Shown: positions 1 through 10,034 of the stretch, piece after piece | Layout of the letters: every line of letters starts with the position of its first letter | How positions within the stretch are numbered: position 1 is the stretch's first letter | NCBI RefSeq assembly: GCF_016808335.1 | Contig: NC_053150.1 | Location: 41,319,607-41,383,606, forward strand | DNA length: 64,000 nt | Direction of reading: 5' to 3' | Origin: Panicum virgatum | Lineage: Eukaryota; Streptophyta; Magnoliopsida; Poales; Poaceae | Notes under the pieces: model-generated | Told to the model about the DNA's origin: nothing | The model's database searches: none | The model's input: only the letters and a program-made list of their open reading frames with translations | Translations under genes and position numbers: made by a program

Positions 1-296
1 TGAAACCTAGCAAACAAGCGTCGAATTGGGAGAGGCCGTGCAGCCAAGAACCCAGGAACTTAGCGAGGCCAATGCAGGCCGGCAATGGCGCAACGCGAAC
101 GCGAGAGGAGCGGCGGCTCTCCGCTTCAAGAACAAGCAAGCTGTGACCGCGCACACGAGCACATGGGGAGGGCGAGAGAGAGCAGCGCGTACCGGAGTGA
201 CTCGGTGCCCGCAGATGAAGCTCCCGTCCTGGGGAACGAATGGGGCCGGGAGACGGTGCCGCGCTAATAATCCGTAGCAGCAGCAGCAACCATGGC

Positions 297-300
<4 letters not shown>

Positions 301-327
<27 letters not shown>
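301..327. repeat. (GA)n microsatellite
   Basis: About 13 uninterrupted GA units. It lies in the GC-rich upstream remnant, in a place typical of plant 5' leader or promoter microsatellites. Confidence 0.97.
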
Positions 328-331
<4 letters not shown>

Positions 332-474
332 GGGTCGGGGTGGCCGTTCTAGAGTGGGGAGGGCAGCGCCGGCTGCCTTTGTGGGCGAGTGCGGACAGCG
401 GCGGTGGTTGCAGGTCGCAGTTGCCAGTTGCCGTAACCATGGGTGCGGGTCGGGTGGTTCGCTTCACAGTTCAC

Positions 475-511
475 ACCTCACACGCACACGCACACGCACA
501 CGCACACGCAG
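475..511. repeat. (ACACGC)n hexamer microsatellite
   Basis: About five to six tandem copies of ACACGC, ending in GCAGCGCG. The open frames through it (HTHTHT, AHAHAH) are artefacts of the repeat. Confidence 0.95.
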
Positions 512-660
512 CGCGTCGATACGGAGGAGTGCTGCGGGCTCGTGTCGCGTGGGGGCGCGCTCACACGGGAAGCGAGCGAGTTCAGACTCCAGACTCCTGA
601 CGAGAGAGAGAGCACGGCGCTCATCCGAAGTCAGAAAAGAAACCATGGGCGGCCGCAGAG

Positions 661-1440
661 GCAGAGGCAGGTTCACGCGGGACGCGAGCCTGCGAATCTT
701 GCCTTATTTGGGATTATTACTCAAATTACAACCGTGGATTTTTGGCATGGATACACACGCAACTCCATTTTCATCCGGTTGGTCTTGGGAGTTATTTTCC
801 GGTCACCTTTTATTTCAATTTTTTTTCGGTCGCCAACCTGGCACATGTACGTATCATAGCATGAAATAGTTCTGAAGTATGAATCTAGTATATTGTACTG
901 CTTAAAATCCTTATATACTGAGTACAAAACAAATAAGCCTTGAATTTTTTCTAACGTACTAGTGAGTAGTAAATATGCTGGTTCTAGCAGCACGTAGCTA
1001 GTAGAAGGTTGAAGTCAAACTCAAATCATGTTTTAACAACCAAACCCAACCCTAATAAGTGTTGTTTAATGGGTTGTTAATGAACTACTAATCGACAGCA
1101 GCATCTGTTAGAGATCATTAATTATTCCAATAGCGACGATTCTGTGAGCGGACAACTTTGTCTCTCTTCGTACGTAACCAACTTTGTGTATGTACTTGCA
1201 TCAACCGACAGCGATAATAAGCACTAAACAAAGCCCCCACAGGGCACACTGCTGAGTCATAGAAAACGACACTATTTGTATATGCGCGAGGAGGGAAACT
1301 CGATAGCATTTGCCCTCGTGGTTTTCTTAGCTAAACGCAAAGCTTATCAGTAGTTCAGATGCTAAGTGCCAACCAATCTAACAACTCCTTTACCTACACA
1401 AGAGTTTTTCTTTTCTTTCGTTTCTTTTTACGAACGCAAG
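661..1440. other. Intergenic segment with two blocks shared between tandem units
   Basis: No gene seen. About 1005-1140 (TTGAAGTCAAAC, TGTTTTAA, GACGATTCTGTG) matches about 19735-19850, just before the Copia insertion. About 1200-1405 (GACAGCG, ACTAAACAAAGCC, TTTTCTTAGCTAAAC, CTAAGTGCC, CTACACAAGAG) matches about 11545-11755. Together they show that this stretch is the end of one tandem unit and the start of the next. Confidence 0.5.
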
Positions 1441-1640
1441 AGGCTGTTGTTAACAAGGACCTGTTGAGGAGAGCTTTTTGCGGCTTCGGCTTCACCTAAT
1501 TTGCACAAAATCGAAACACTATTGCGTGAAAACTATTTTGTAATCATAGGCTAAAATGAACAAGAAGCTGCTTCATCGACTTTGGCTTCCCTGATGAAAC
1601 CGTTTTGGAAGAAGTACTTCCAAATAACCCCTATGTGCGG
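1441..1640. repeat. Small non-coding repeat, MITE-like, copy 1
   Basis: A 200-bp stretch with the landmarks GAGAGCTTTTTGCGGCTT, TTTGTAATCATAGGCTAAAATGAAC, and GAAACCGTTTTGGAAGAAG followed by TACTTCCAAATAACCCC. A second copy with the same order of landmarks lies at 17747-17995. The ends are roughly inverted (GAGAGCTT against AAGTACTTCC), suggesting a TIR element. No target-site duplication was identified and no superfamily is assigned. Confidence 0.45.
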
Positions 1641-2165
1641 GAACCAACTGAAACCATCCTTGCGACGGGCTTCTTGTGGGCGATGGCTATTTTATGGTCG
1701 ACCGTACGGGAGGAGTCCGGTCGATTTCCCGGCAGCTACTTTTTTTTCTTCCATTTTTAGTATTTTTTTTTGTCGTTTTCTGAAAAAAAGTTCATAATTT
1801 TTTTAAAGAGACAGATAATTTTTCAAGTAAAAATTTAGTGGAGTAGAAAAAATTTCAAGAAAAATTTTGGTGAGATAAAAAAAAATTACGAGAAAAATTT
1901 GACAGAGAGATATTTATGAAATAAAATGAAGAAACTGAAGAAAAAAATTGTACATCCAAATAAAAAACTCGGGTAACATTTTTTCTAAAAAATTTTGTAC
2001 AAAAAGAAGAAAAAAAAGAAAAAGTAAAAAAAAACAGATCTGGCCGAGGCAGGCGCTGGGGGCGAGCGTCGCCACACCTCCCGCCGCTGGCCCGTCTTCG
2101 CAGCGCCTCCCGCCGGCCCCGCCGGGATCCATCTGGAGCAGAGGAATGGGAGGGGGGCCGGGAGA
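1590..2165. repeat. Duplicated block, copy 1 (AT-rich tract plus GC-rich tract)
   Basis: It runs from the GAAGTACTTCCAAATAACCCC phrase, through CGACGGGCTTCTTGTGGGCG and a long A/T-rich stretch with GTACATCCAAATAAA, to a GC-rich end with CATCTGGAGCAGAGGAATGG. The same order is repeated at 3625-4310. Flanking host-like sequence is duplicated too, so this is a segmental duplication, not two independent insertions. Frames through the GC-rich part are compositional and not taken as genes. Confidence 0.7.
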
Positions 2166-2323
2166 GAGGAAGAAAATCCAACCTAAACTGACCCGACCAG
2201 TGTATGGACCAGGCTCAGGCCGAAATCACATGCTGAAATTTTTGATCCAAAAAATCCATCCCGACGTGAAAAATTATACATAAAAAGTCATGTGTTACCC
2301 AACCAGGCTCGAACCCAACCACG

Positions 2324-2427
2324 TGCCGGGCCAAGAAAAATCTGGCCGATGATGGTTGGGTCGGGCCAAGCTCGGTGCCGGGCCAAGAAAAATCTGGCCG
2401 ATGATGGTTGGGTCGGGCCAAGCTCGG
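2324..2427. repeat. 52-bp tandem duplication
   Basis: Two nearly identical 52-bp copies, each with GGGCCAAGAAAAATCTGGCC and GATGATGGTTGGGTCGGGCC. The repeated start TGCCGGGCC falls at 2324 and 2376. No gene is associated. Confidence 0.92.
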
Positions 2428-2429
2428 GC

Positions 2430-3624
2430 CGAAGGGAAATAAACAACAGGTTTCATTTGACCCAACCCTATCGATGATCGGACCTATTCTAAAAAAACAT
2501 TTTTTAGAACTCTCCTAAAATCCATCTGAAAAGTTACATGAGAATTTATGCACTAAATCTGTGCGAATAAATTGTTACTTATTACTATCCAAAAAATGGG
2601 AATAAAAAGATTCAAGAAAGGGAAATCACTAGCATAGTTATTAGGACGAGCTGGATAAACAGAACCAGATTCCTCTTCGGTCTATTTGAAATAAAAGACT
2701 AGTGCTCATCCAAACATGACGTACAATCTGGTTAAACTTTTTTTTTTTGCCAAAATCACCCGGTTTACATTGAAGCCCTTCGCTTCCGTTCAGGTTCTAC
2801 CTCTTGGCCACAATTTCACAATTCGATTTTTGCTGTACTCGCTAAGCCTATCCCAATCCATCGTCAGCACCGCCGGAATCTTGGCACCAGAGTACGGACA
2901 CAAAGAAACCCCTTCGCGAGGGAGGTGAAGCCGTGAAGGTGGAATGAGCAGGCGGGGGGAATCGGTTTCCCGAACAAAAGGAAAAGTCTGGCAGCAAGGT
3001 GGTCTATCACGGGCCCAGTAACTAGTGAAGTAGCGAGCCCAACACTATTATGTAGCGAGCGGACACGCTGTTCAATCAACGCGATACCGTGAGGCATCTT
3101 CACAGTACGTGCGTACATGAAGAAATGGACAAGTGGAATTCGAAGCGAGCAGATTATGATTCGATATCTGGGCGCCAACTCAAAGCCGACCGCTCGACCG
3201 CTAGCTGCAGGGCGCATGCATGAGGCTGTCCACAATGGCAAGAGCAAGAGCAAATTTGCTCTTGCCTCGTTTCCCACGCCCTCTCTGTCTATAGTGCCAA
3301 ACAATACATCTACAGTGCCAAACAGTAGATTTACTCCTCCATTTCCTCCTATCGCTGTGGACGGTCTGACAACACCAATTCTGTAGCGTTCCCTTTTCCT
3401 CGGTCTTCTTGTCCTAGTCGGGCGCTGTCCGGACCTGCACACCAAGCTACCCTGTGTCTGCTGTGTCGCCAAAGTGAGCACATCCTTATAGGCCGGCCCG
3501 AGCCAGTAGTGTCAACCCTTCCACGTACATGCGCGCCGCCGGTTCGCTCGCCTCCGCGCGCCAGGCAGGGCAGCGCATAAGTAATGGCCCGTCCGTGCGC
3601 AAGCTCTCGGCAGGATGGAGCTTC
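2430..3624. other. Intergenic DNA without recognised genes
   Basis: Both strands hold only short open frames with no recognisable family. A segment at about 3228-3366 has facing GTCCACA/TGTGGAC ends and internal AGCAAATTTGCTCTTGC symmetry, which could be a small MITE, but no target-site duplication was found. LRR coding sequence would be expected between the unit tail at about 1400 and the upstream block at 4430 if the tandem order were intact. None is seen. Confidence 0.4.
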
Positions 3625-4310
3625 ATCGACTTCGGCCATTTTGGAAAAAGTACTTCCAAATAACCCCTCTGCATATAGTCATAGCATACAGGTATGGGAA
3701 CCAACTGAAAGCCGTCCTTGCGACGGGCTTCTTGTGGGCGATGGCTATTTTATAGTTGACTGTTCGATTTTCCGGCAGCTACTTTTTTTCCATTTTTAGT
3801 AATTTTTTTGTCGTTTTCTAAAGAAAAAAAAAGTTCATTTTTTTTTTGAAGAGACAGATAATTTTTCAAGTAAAAATTTAGTGGGGTAGAAAAAATTTCA
3901 AGAAAAATTTTGGTGAGATAAAAAAAAATTTACGAGAAAATTTTGACAGAGAGATATTTATGAAATAAAATGAAAAAATTGAAGAAAAAAATTGTACATC
4001 CAAATAAAAAAACTCGGGTAACATTTTTTTCTAAAAATTTTTGTATGAAAAGAAGAAAAAAAAAGAAAAAGTGAAAAAAAAACGGATCTGGCCGGGGCCG
4101 GCGCTGGAGTGAGCGCCGCCGCGCCTCCCGCCGCCGGCCCGTCTCTGCAACGCCTCCCGCCGGCCCGCAGCACCTCCCGCTGCGGCCGGCCCACAGCGCC
4201 TCCCGCCGCCGGCCCGTCGGCTCCGCCGCGCCTCCTGCCGGCCCCGTCGGGATCCATCTGGAGCAGAGGAATGGGAGGGGACCGGGAGAGAGGAAGGAAA
4301 GGGAGGCCGG
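3625..4310. repeat. Duplicated block, copy 2
   Basis: Same landmarks and order as 1590-2165, including CGACGGGCTTCTTGTGGGCG, GTACATCCAAATAAA, and CATCTGGAGCAGAGGAATGG followed by GAGGGG. The GC-rich tract is longer here because a CCTCCCGCCGGCCC-type motif has extra copies. Copy 2 carries an extra piece (CATATAGTCATAGCATACAG) near its start. Confidence 0.7.
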
Positions 4311-4429
4311 GAGCATGGAGATCCAGATGTATCTAGAGCAGATGGGAAGAAAAAAAAGTGAATAGAAAAAGGACAATAGAGGCGAAGTATTGGGCCCATA
4401 CATGTGACAGTGATGAAAAAAATCGACGG

Positions 4430-4900
4430 CTCGCTCCAAAACTTACAGTCGAGTGCAAAATCATCTTTGAGCCCAAAATCATCTTTGAGCTTCTTGTGTC
4501 CGTGATCGACTGATCGTGCCGAACTGCCTCCTATCAAGCTCTTGGGCTGCGAGCACGTCAAAGATGGTCCTGCAGTCCTGCTGCTCTTCTGACCTTCGGA
4601 CCCCTGGCACTTGACAATGCTGGTGGCTGGCTTGCCCACTTGTACAAGTCCAGTCAATAGGCAGTCCAGTCCAGTCATCAAGTTACGGGTTGACTCGAGG
4701 AGTCTGTTGAATCTTTTTTTCCTTAAAAAAAGCCAACTAAATCAAGAGTGACTAACGTTCAAAAATACTAAATCAAGTGACTGCAACAGCGTGACGACCC
4801 TTTCCGGCGTATGCCTGCTGCTGTTTCTGCTAAAGCTGCACACAATTTTTGCCGACGTTCTAACGGACCGAGTCTTTTTTTTTCATGCGCTACGGTAACT
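4430..4900. repeat. Tandem-unit upstream block, copy 1
   Basis: Matches about 18680-19070, and more weakly 49420-49880. Shared landmarks are CTTCTTGTGTCCGTGATC, GACTGATCGTGCCGAACT, GCTCTTGGGCTGCGAGCACG, CTTGCCCACTTGTAC, GACTGCAACAGCGTGACGAC and TTTTTGCCGACGTTCTAACG. The other two copies lie 5' of LRR remnants, so this block marks a third unit whose LRR part is missing from the expected place to its left. Confidence 0.75.
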
Positions 4901-4920
4901 TCGAACGCTTGATCACTATT

Positions 4921-5140
4921 TAGAAGTATTAAATTTGGATAACCGACTAAATCCATTCCATAACCCCCGGGTGAAATCACGAGACGAATGTAATGAATCT
5001 AATTATGCAATGATTAGATAATGTCGTGCTACAGTTAACAACCTCTAATGATGGATTAATTAGGCTTAATAGATTCGTCTCGTGATTTCTCATCCATCCA
5101 TGTAATTAGTTTTATAATTAGTCTATGTTTAATACTTCTA
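4921..5140. mobile_element. Non-autonomous MITE with AGAAGTATTAAA ends
   Basis: The ends face each other as AGAAGTATTAAA and TTTAATACTTCT. The interior has the grass MITE phrases TTAATTAGGCTTAATAGATTCG, given here in part as TTAGGCTTAATAGATTCG, then TCTCGTGATTT and GTAATTAGTTTTATAATTAG. The same interior phrases occur in the MITE at 52369-52717, so the two are related. No coding capacity. Confidence 0.7.
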
Positions 5141-5939
5141 ATTTGTAACACCCCGGGTATCATGCAACCCTGAGATATTACACTCTACACTACCAAATGC
5201 TGAAAATTAAAGTTTCAACAATAAATACCTATAAACAAGCATGACACGGAAGCAACAATATATAGATATATATGAAAATCGTGATTATCCAACAAGGTAA
5301 CTCTACATCATGTACAAATATGATTTAAGTTACTATAAGATCTAACAAACTCAGAATTATGCACTAAAACATTATGAGATCCTGGAGAAGTGCATGGCGT
5401 GCAACTAACCCACTTTCCTTCATGCTAGCTTTAAGGATGACTTGGGTAGGGATAAACAAGGTGAGATTGAATAATCTCAGCAAGTGAACTATTTTAACAA
5501 GCTATTTAAACTGCAATAGATTAGTTAACCATTTTACAAAGTAGCTAGTATCAAAATATAGTTCCACCATTCTCAGATGTACCAAGAGCATAGCAAGGAT
5601 AAAATGATATTATTTTGATACAGAGCTACTAATAATGAACAATGCAAGATCCAAATACGGTGGTGGTGGTAAACCTCAACACAAACCATAACATATAGGG
5701 CTCCGTAGCAACTGTAAATGCCTAATAAATGATGTTGTACCGGTACGGTCACAACCATAGGTTCGCGACATAACTCCAAATGTCATGTAATGGAGTGCAA
5801 TGCAAATGCAATGCAACACGATTCCAAAGCCAAATATCATATACTCCAAATTCAAATTCTCTGTACTCCATGATGGAAGAATAAAAATAATCCATGATAG
5901 TTAATACTAGAGATGCAAACAATATTCTCTCAATATAAA

Positions 5940-6099
5940 CATCACCAACCTGATTGAATAATCATATGTTTCAAACATTAACCAACCACGTTTGAATAAC
6001 CATATATTCCAAACATCAACCAACCACGTTTGAATAACCATATATTCCAAACATCAACCAACCATGACTGAACAATTATTTGTTGCAAACATCAACCAA
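5940..6099. repeat. 38-bp minisatellite
   Basis: Three to four tandem units starting CATCAACCAACCACGTTTGA and ending ATATTCCAAA. The middle two are nearly identical and the outer ones diverged. It lies inside the degenerate LTR-like DNA. Confidence 0.85.
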
Positions 6100-6840
6100 A
6101 TTGTTATTCATATTATTATATCTATAGATATCCTTAATATTAATAAAATAGCGTGTAGCCATTATCAATTTAAATGTCTAAAAGACTAACTCCATATTCC
6201 AAACAACAAAAATATCTATCATAAAAAACTTTTCTAAGTAGAGCAAGTCAACCCAAGATTCAGTTCCATATATTTGAACATATATACCAAACAATAGTAA
6301 GAAACTACTTCGAACCTTCCTCGTAATCCAAACTCTAATTTATCCACACATGATAGCACTAGGTGACATAAAGTAGCGTAAATGCCACAGAGGTTTTCAT
6401 ACACCAAAGTTAATATACCTCTACTAAACAAGCCCACTCACTAGTAAACTGTCAAGGATTTCATAGATTTTAGTCCCAGAGAATATGTCATAGGATAAAT
6501 TACTAAGTATATGTCATATGTAAATACACTTTTATCTCCAACCATAAATTCAAAATCCATTACATATAGATCATGTCATTTATCTATTCACCCATGTTGA
6601 AGTAAAAAGCCATGTTATCTCTAGATTTATATCAGCACAACGTTTCATACTTCACCCGATCATTATGAGTCATGTCCATATTTGTTATATTATCACATAT
6701 AAGTATGTGTGATGTATTTTATAAATGGAGGCAGTAAAAATAGAATGTTAAAGTTGTAGCAAGGCAACAACTATGTTCACTTGCCTTTACCGACCATGTA
6801 GACATGGCATAGATGCCTCGTAGCAACACCACCTGCTAAA

Positions 6841-8312
6841 TGTTGGCGGTTGATATCGATGATTTTCACCGCAACACTCCACCTGATTTCATGAAATATA
6901 GGCCATAACCATGCCATAACCATTATTACTAATGAGTTCCACAAGTTTTGGTGCATATTTGATTTCAGGAACAACATATCCAAAATTGACCCAAAACGGA
7001 CACTGTTTGGACTGGAAGGCCCGAATCCGATCGACCGGCATACTTTCTGTGGAATCTTGGCATGAGATTTTACCAGTATCATCTAGAGGGAGAAATCAAG
7101 CCATTCCAATGTGTAGTTTTCCAGAATGCACGAGTTGGAATAGGGAGGCTTGAACCCTTAGACAAAACGGAGGAATTATATGCCATGATCAGAGCACAAG
7201 ATATCTACCCATCCAGGAGTGATCTCCAGCTGTTGAGGAGTGTGTCGGTACAATGGAGGGCCAAAATGCCTCCAGAGCCAGGCCGCCTGGCCCAAACTAC
7301 GTCGGTTTGATGAACGGCCTTTTGCACCGACCTCCAGATAGCATCAGGAGTGTCGAATCGAAGGCGGTGGACAGGTGGCGTGACTCCTAGGCCGACTGGC
7401 CTAAGGGAGGCCGCTGGGCCTGACTTTGTCACGCCACGTGTCCAGCCTTTGTGTGGAAGTTACGACGCCGACCTCCTTGCGTGAAGTGTAGGCGACTTCG
7501 TGATAACCACCTTGGAAGCACTATAAAAGGGAGCCCCCACCCCTCATTCAAGCCATGGTGAATTGGAGCAAGTCCAAGGTGAAGCGCAACGCTCCACATA
7601 TCTTTAGAAAATAGGGAGAGAGGCAAGGTGAGAGTCCGGAGAGGAGCCGGAGTGTCGGCCTCTCTCCAACTTTGTGCCTCCGAGGAATGAAGCTTCGATT
7701 CGGGTAATTTCATCTTCTTTCGTCAGTATTAATTTCTCTCCTTTACTTTATTAGTACTTGAATACTTGATCTCTCTAGTTGCGTGATCCCTTGTCCGCGT
7801 GGATAGCAAGTTCTATCCATTTGGGGTTTCTTCTTGCCTTAACGTGAGGCGAAAGTCAGTGGCTCGATAGTTTAGGTGTGGTACCTAGACTTGGTTAGTT
7901 ACCTTGGGTTGTGTTCCACCCCATAGAATCGCAGTGGTAGGCGATAGGTGGTGACAACCCTGTCCGTCCTTTGTAGTCCACCACATTTGGGTGTTTTCAT
8001 AGCAGTAGTTGCCGACAGAATGTTGGACTCCCTTCTCACCCCAGACTGAGTCCTTCTCTTAGGCCGCCGAAACAACTAGAGTATAAGTCAAGTATTCTTG
8101 ACAGGAGTAGTTAGTAGCACGACGTTAGATTACCTCTACCTATCTTATCTAGACCTCTTGACTCCCGTCATACCCCCGAGATAAACAAGAACCACTACTC
8201 AGTACACTTCTCGTTCCTTGTGGATTCGACACCCTAGAATACTCCCGGGTAAAAGCTACATCGGTATCCGTACGCTTGCGGATTTATTCTGTTAGGCTAA
8301 TGCCTGCCAACA
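6841..8312 (+). mobile_element. Solo LTR, 1472 bp
   Basis: The ends are TGTTGGC and GCCAACA, a perfect 7-bp inverted pair inside the TG...CA rule. A 5-bp target-site duplication CTAAA flanks it at 6836-6840 and 8313-8317. There is no internal coding region or second LTR, so this is the recombination footprint of a complete element. A TATA box on the plus strand (7522-7529) fixes the orientation. Short frames inside are not genes. The parent family (Gypsy or Copia) cannot be told without a search. Confidence 0.92.
7522..7529 (+). promoter_or_regulatory. TATA box of the solo LTR
   Basis: TATAAAAG within GCACTATAAAAGGGAGCCCC, about 680 bp into the 1472-bp LTR, which is a normal U3/R position. 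Confidence 0.7.
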
Positions 8313-9176
8313 CTAAACCACTCATGTATCATAAAAACAACTCCAAAAGACATAGCTAAAAGAGATACAAAAGTGATCCTATGTCCAAAACCCCAATGCA
8401 AAAGGGAACCCACGAACAACAATTCTTGTCACCAACATCGATGAAGTGCAGCAATGCTTCTCTTTTTCATATCTATTTTTATACATTGAATGAGGTTACA
8501 ATCAAATATATATTTCAAAACTACAGAGAAATATTTACAATTTTCATGGAGGAACCTTATTTTTATTATTGCCTTAAGATGGTCAAAACTGCAGTTGAAA
8601 ATGGAACTTTGAATCTGCCTAGAAGAACAAGATAACAAGCTTCACATTTTCATATCTCCAAATCTATTTTCCCAAACTTCTAAAATTTTGACCAGAAGAT
8701 AGAGAATTCCATGATCTACAACTTTGGTATTATCCTAATTTGCATTAGAGGTCAACAAAATGGCATAAAGTAGGGTTAAACCTTAACTGAAAAACTCTGT
8801 CAACAAAATAATACACCTGAACTTTAAATCCATATATGGAGTTCCACTTATCCAAAAATTATGCTTTTACCAATGTATAAAGATTATGAAAGTTACTATA
8901 AGATTCTTCTAGTTAGCACGCCTAATTTTGCTTCTAAGGGTTCCAGAAATCTTATAGATCTAACTCTGTCCAGAATTCGTCAGAATATGACAGTCAACTC
9001 ATAAAGTCCATATCTTTCAAATTCTTTGGGCTAAAATCACGAAATTGGATGAGCTGCTATATCTGAATGTTCCCTACAACTTTGTAGTTCACCCCATGAT
9101 TTAGATCGGCCTCCAAATAGCCCAAATCATCCTCTCAACACAGCTACAGTAAAATGACGAATCTGCTTTTCCTTTT

Positions 9177-10034
9177 TGGACAATGAAAATGTCCGTCCAG
9201 CCTCTTCAGACTCATGAAACCGTTCACATAGCCTCCCTGAGCGGTTTGAGTTTGAGGTGACAACGGTTTTTCTCATTTTATTTTATTTTTATTTTGACTA
9301 GATCTTTGAAAAATCACAATAAATCATAAAACAAAAAAAATTCAATTTTCTTGAACTCCACATAAGGAGATCTACGTAGTGAACATATTATATGGTATAT
9401 TTTACTACAAATGTTTTGTTGTAGCTTGAGATACATACTTTCTGTAATTAATTTATAGTTACAGTCTCCATCGTCCAATTATGGTGAAATTTTATGGTGG
9501 AATAATCATTATATGATTGAGATGTAGTAAAAATTTTATGATTATTGGATAACGTATGACTGAGTTATTGATTTATCTAGGTTTATCTATAGATTCATCA
9601 AGATTTATATATTGATTTATCTTGGTTTACGTAGATAAATCTATGGCTCAGTCATGCATGACCCAATAATCATAAAAATGTTACTACATCTCAATCCTAC
9701 AATGATTAGACTAATATAGAAATTTCACCATAATTGGACGATAGAGACTGTAGCTATAAATTAATTACAGAAAAGTATATAGCTAAAGGTACAACGAAAC
9801 ATTTGTAGTAAAGTATAACATATAATATATTCACTATGTAGACATACTTATGTAGAGTTCAACAAAATTAGATTTTTCATTTTATGATTTACTGTTATTT
9901 TTCAAAGATCTAGTCAAAATAAAAATAAAAGAAAACAAGAAAAACGGCTGCCACCTCAGCCTCAAACCACTTAGAGAGGTTATGTGAACAGTTTCATGAG
10001 TCTGAGTAGGCTGGACGGACGGTTTCATTGTCCA
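9177..10034. repeat. Long imperfect hairpin, arms of about 390 bp
   Basis: The left arm starts TGGACAATGAAAATGTCCGT and the right arm ends as its near reverse complement (ACGGTTTCATTGTCCA). Matching pairs run inward. TTTTGACTAGATCTTTGAAAAA faces its complement near 9903-9920, given here in part, and TGACTGAGTTATTGATTTATC faces TAAATCTATGGCTCAGTCA, also in part. The arms meet at about 9570-9640. The internal ends have about 30 bp of near-perfect TIR, but no clear target-site duplication was found. Transcription through it would give a long double-stranded RNA. Confidence 0.85.

Larger units (their letters stand above)
1..660 (-). other. Upstream remnant of an LRR-receptor unit lying left of the window
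   Basis: No convincing gene is seen; open frames here are low-complexity. Bases 1-75 match 48331-48402 almost word for word, with the shared phrases TGAAACCTAG and GCAGCCAAGAACCCAG. That second place lies 5' of the LRR ORF at 46002-47738. The simplest reading is that the window opens inside the 5' region of another minus-strand LRR unit whose coding part lies off the left edge. The block is GC-rich and carries GA and ACACGC microsatellites, which is common in plant 5' leader and promoter DNA. The homology is seen directly; the off-window gene is inferred. Confidence 0.55.
5144..9176. mobile_element. Degenerate long-LTR-like sequence (interrupted by a solo LTR)
   Basis: It begins TGTAACACCCCGGGTATC, a common plant LTR-type start. 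About 320 bp in, it has the hairpin-like GATTGAATAATCTCAGCAAG, resembling GAGTATTCTAATACTCAGCA in the 4-kb Gypsy LTRs of this window. It resumes after the solo LTR at 6841-8312. No open frame with a known domain is present. I could not find the matching end or a target-site duplication, so the element type and right boundary are uncertain. The sequence is AT-rich and otherwise featureless. Confidence 0.35.

Noticed and set aside
240..869. 209-codon frame through GA and ACACGC repeats
   Set aside because: Composition is driven by microsatellites, several overlapping frames are equally open, and no domain is present.
3228..3366. MITE with GTCCACA ends
   Set aside because: The terminal match is only 7 bp and no target duplication was found, so it is mentioned only as a possibility.
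5940..6099. CRISPR-like array
   Set aside because: Units are contiguous without unique spacers and this is plant nuclear DNA, so it is a minisatellite.
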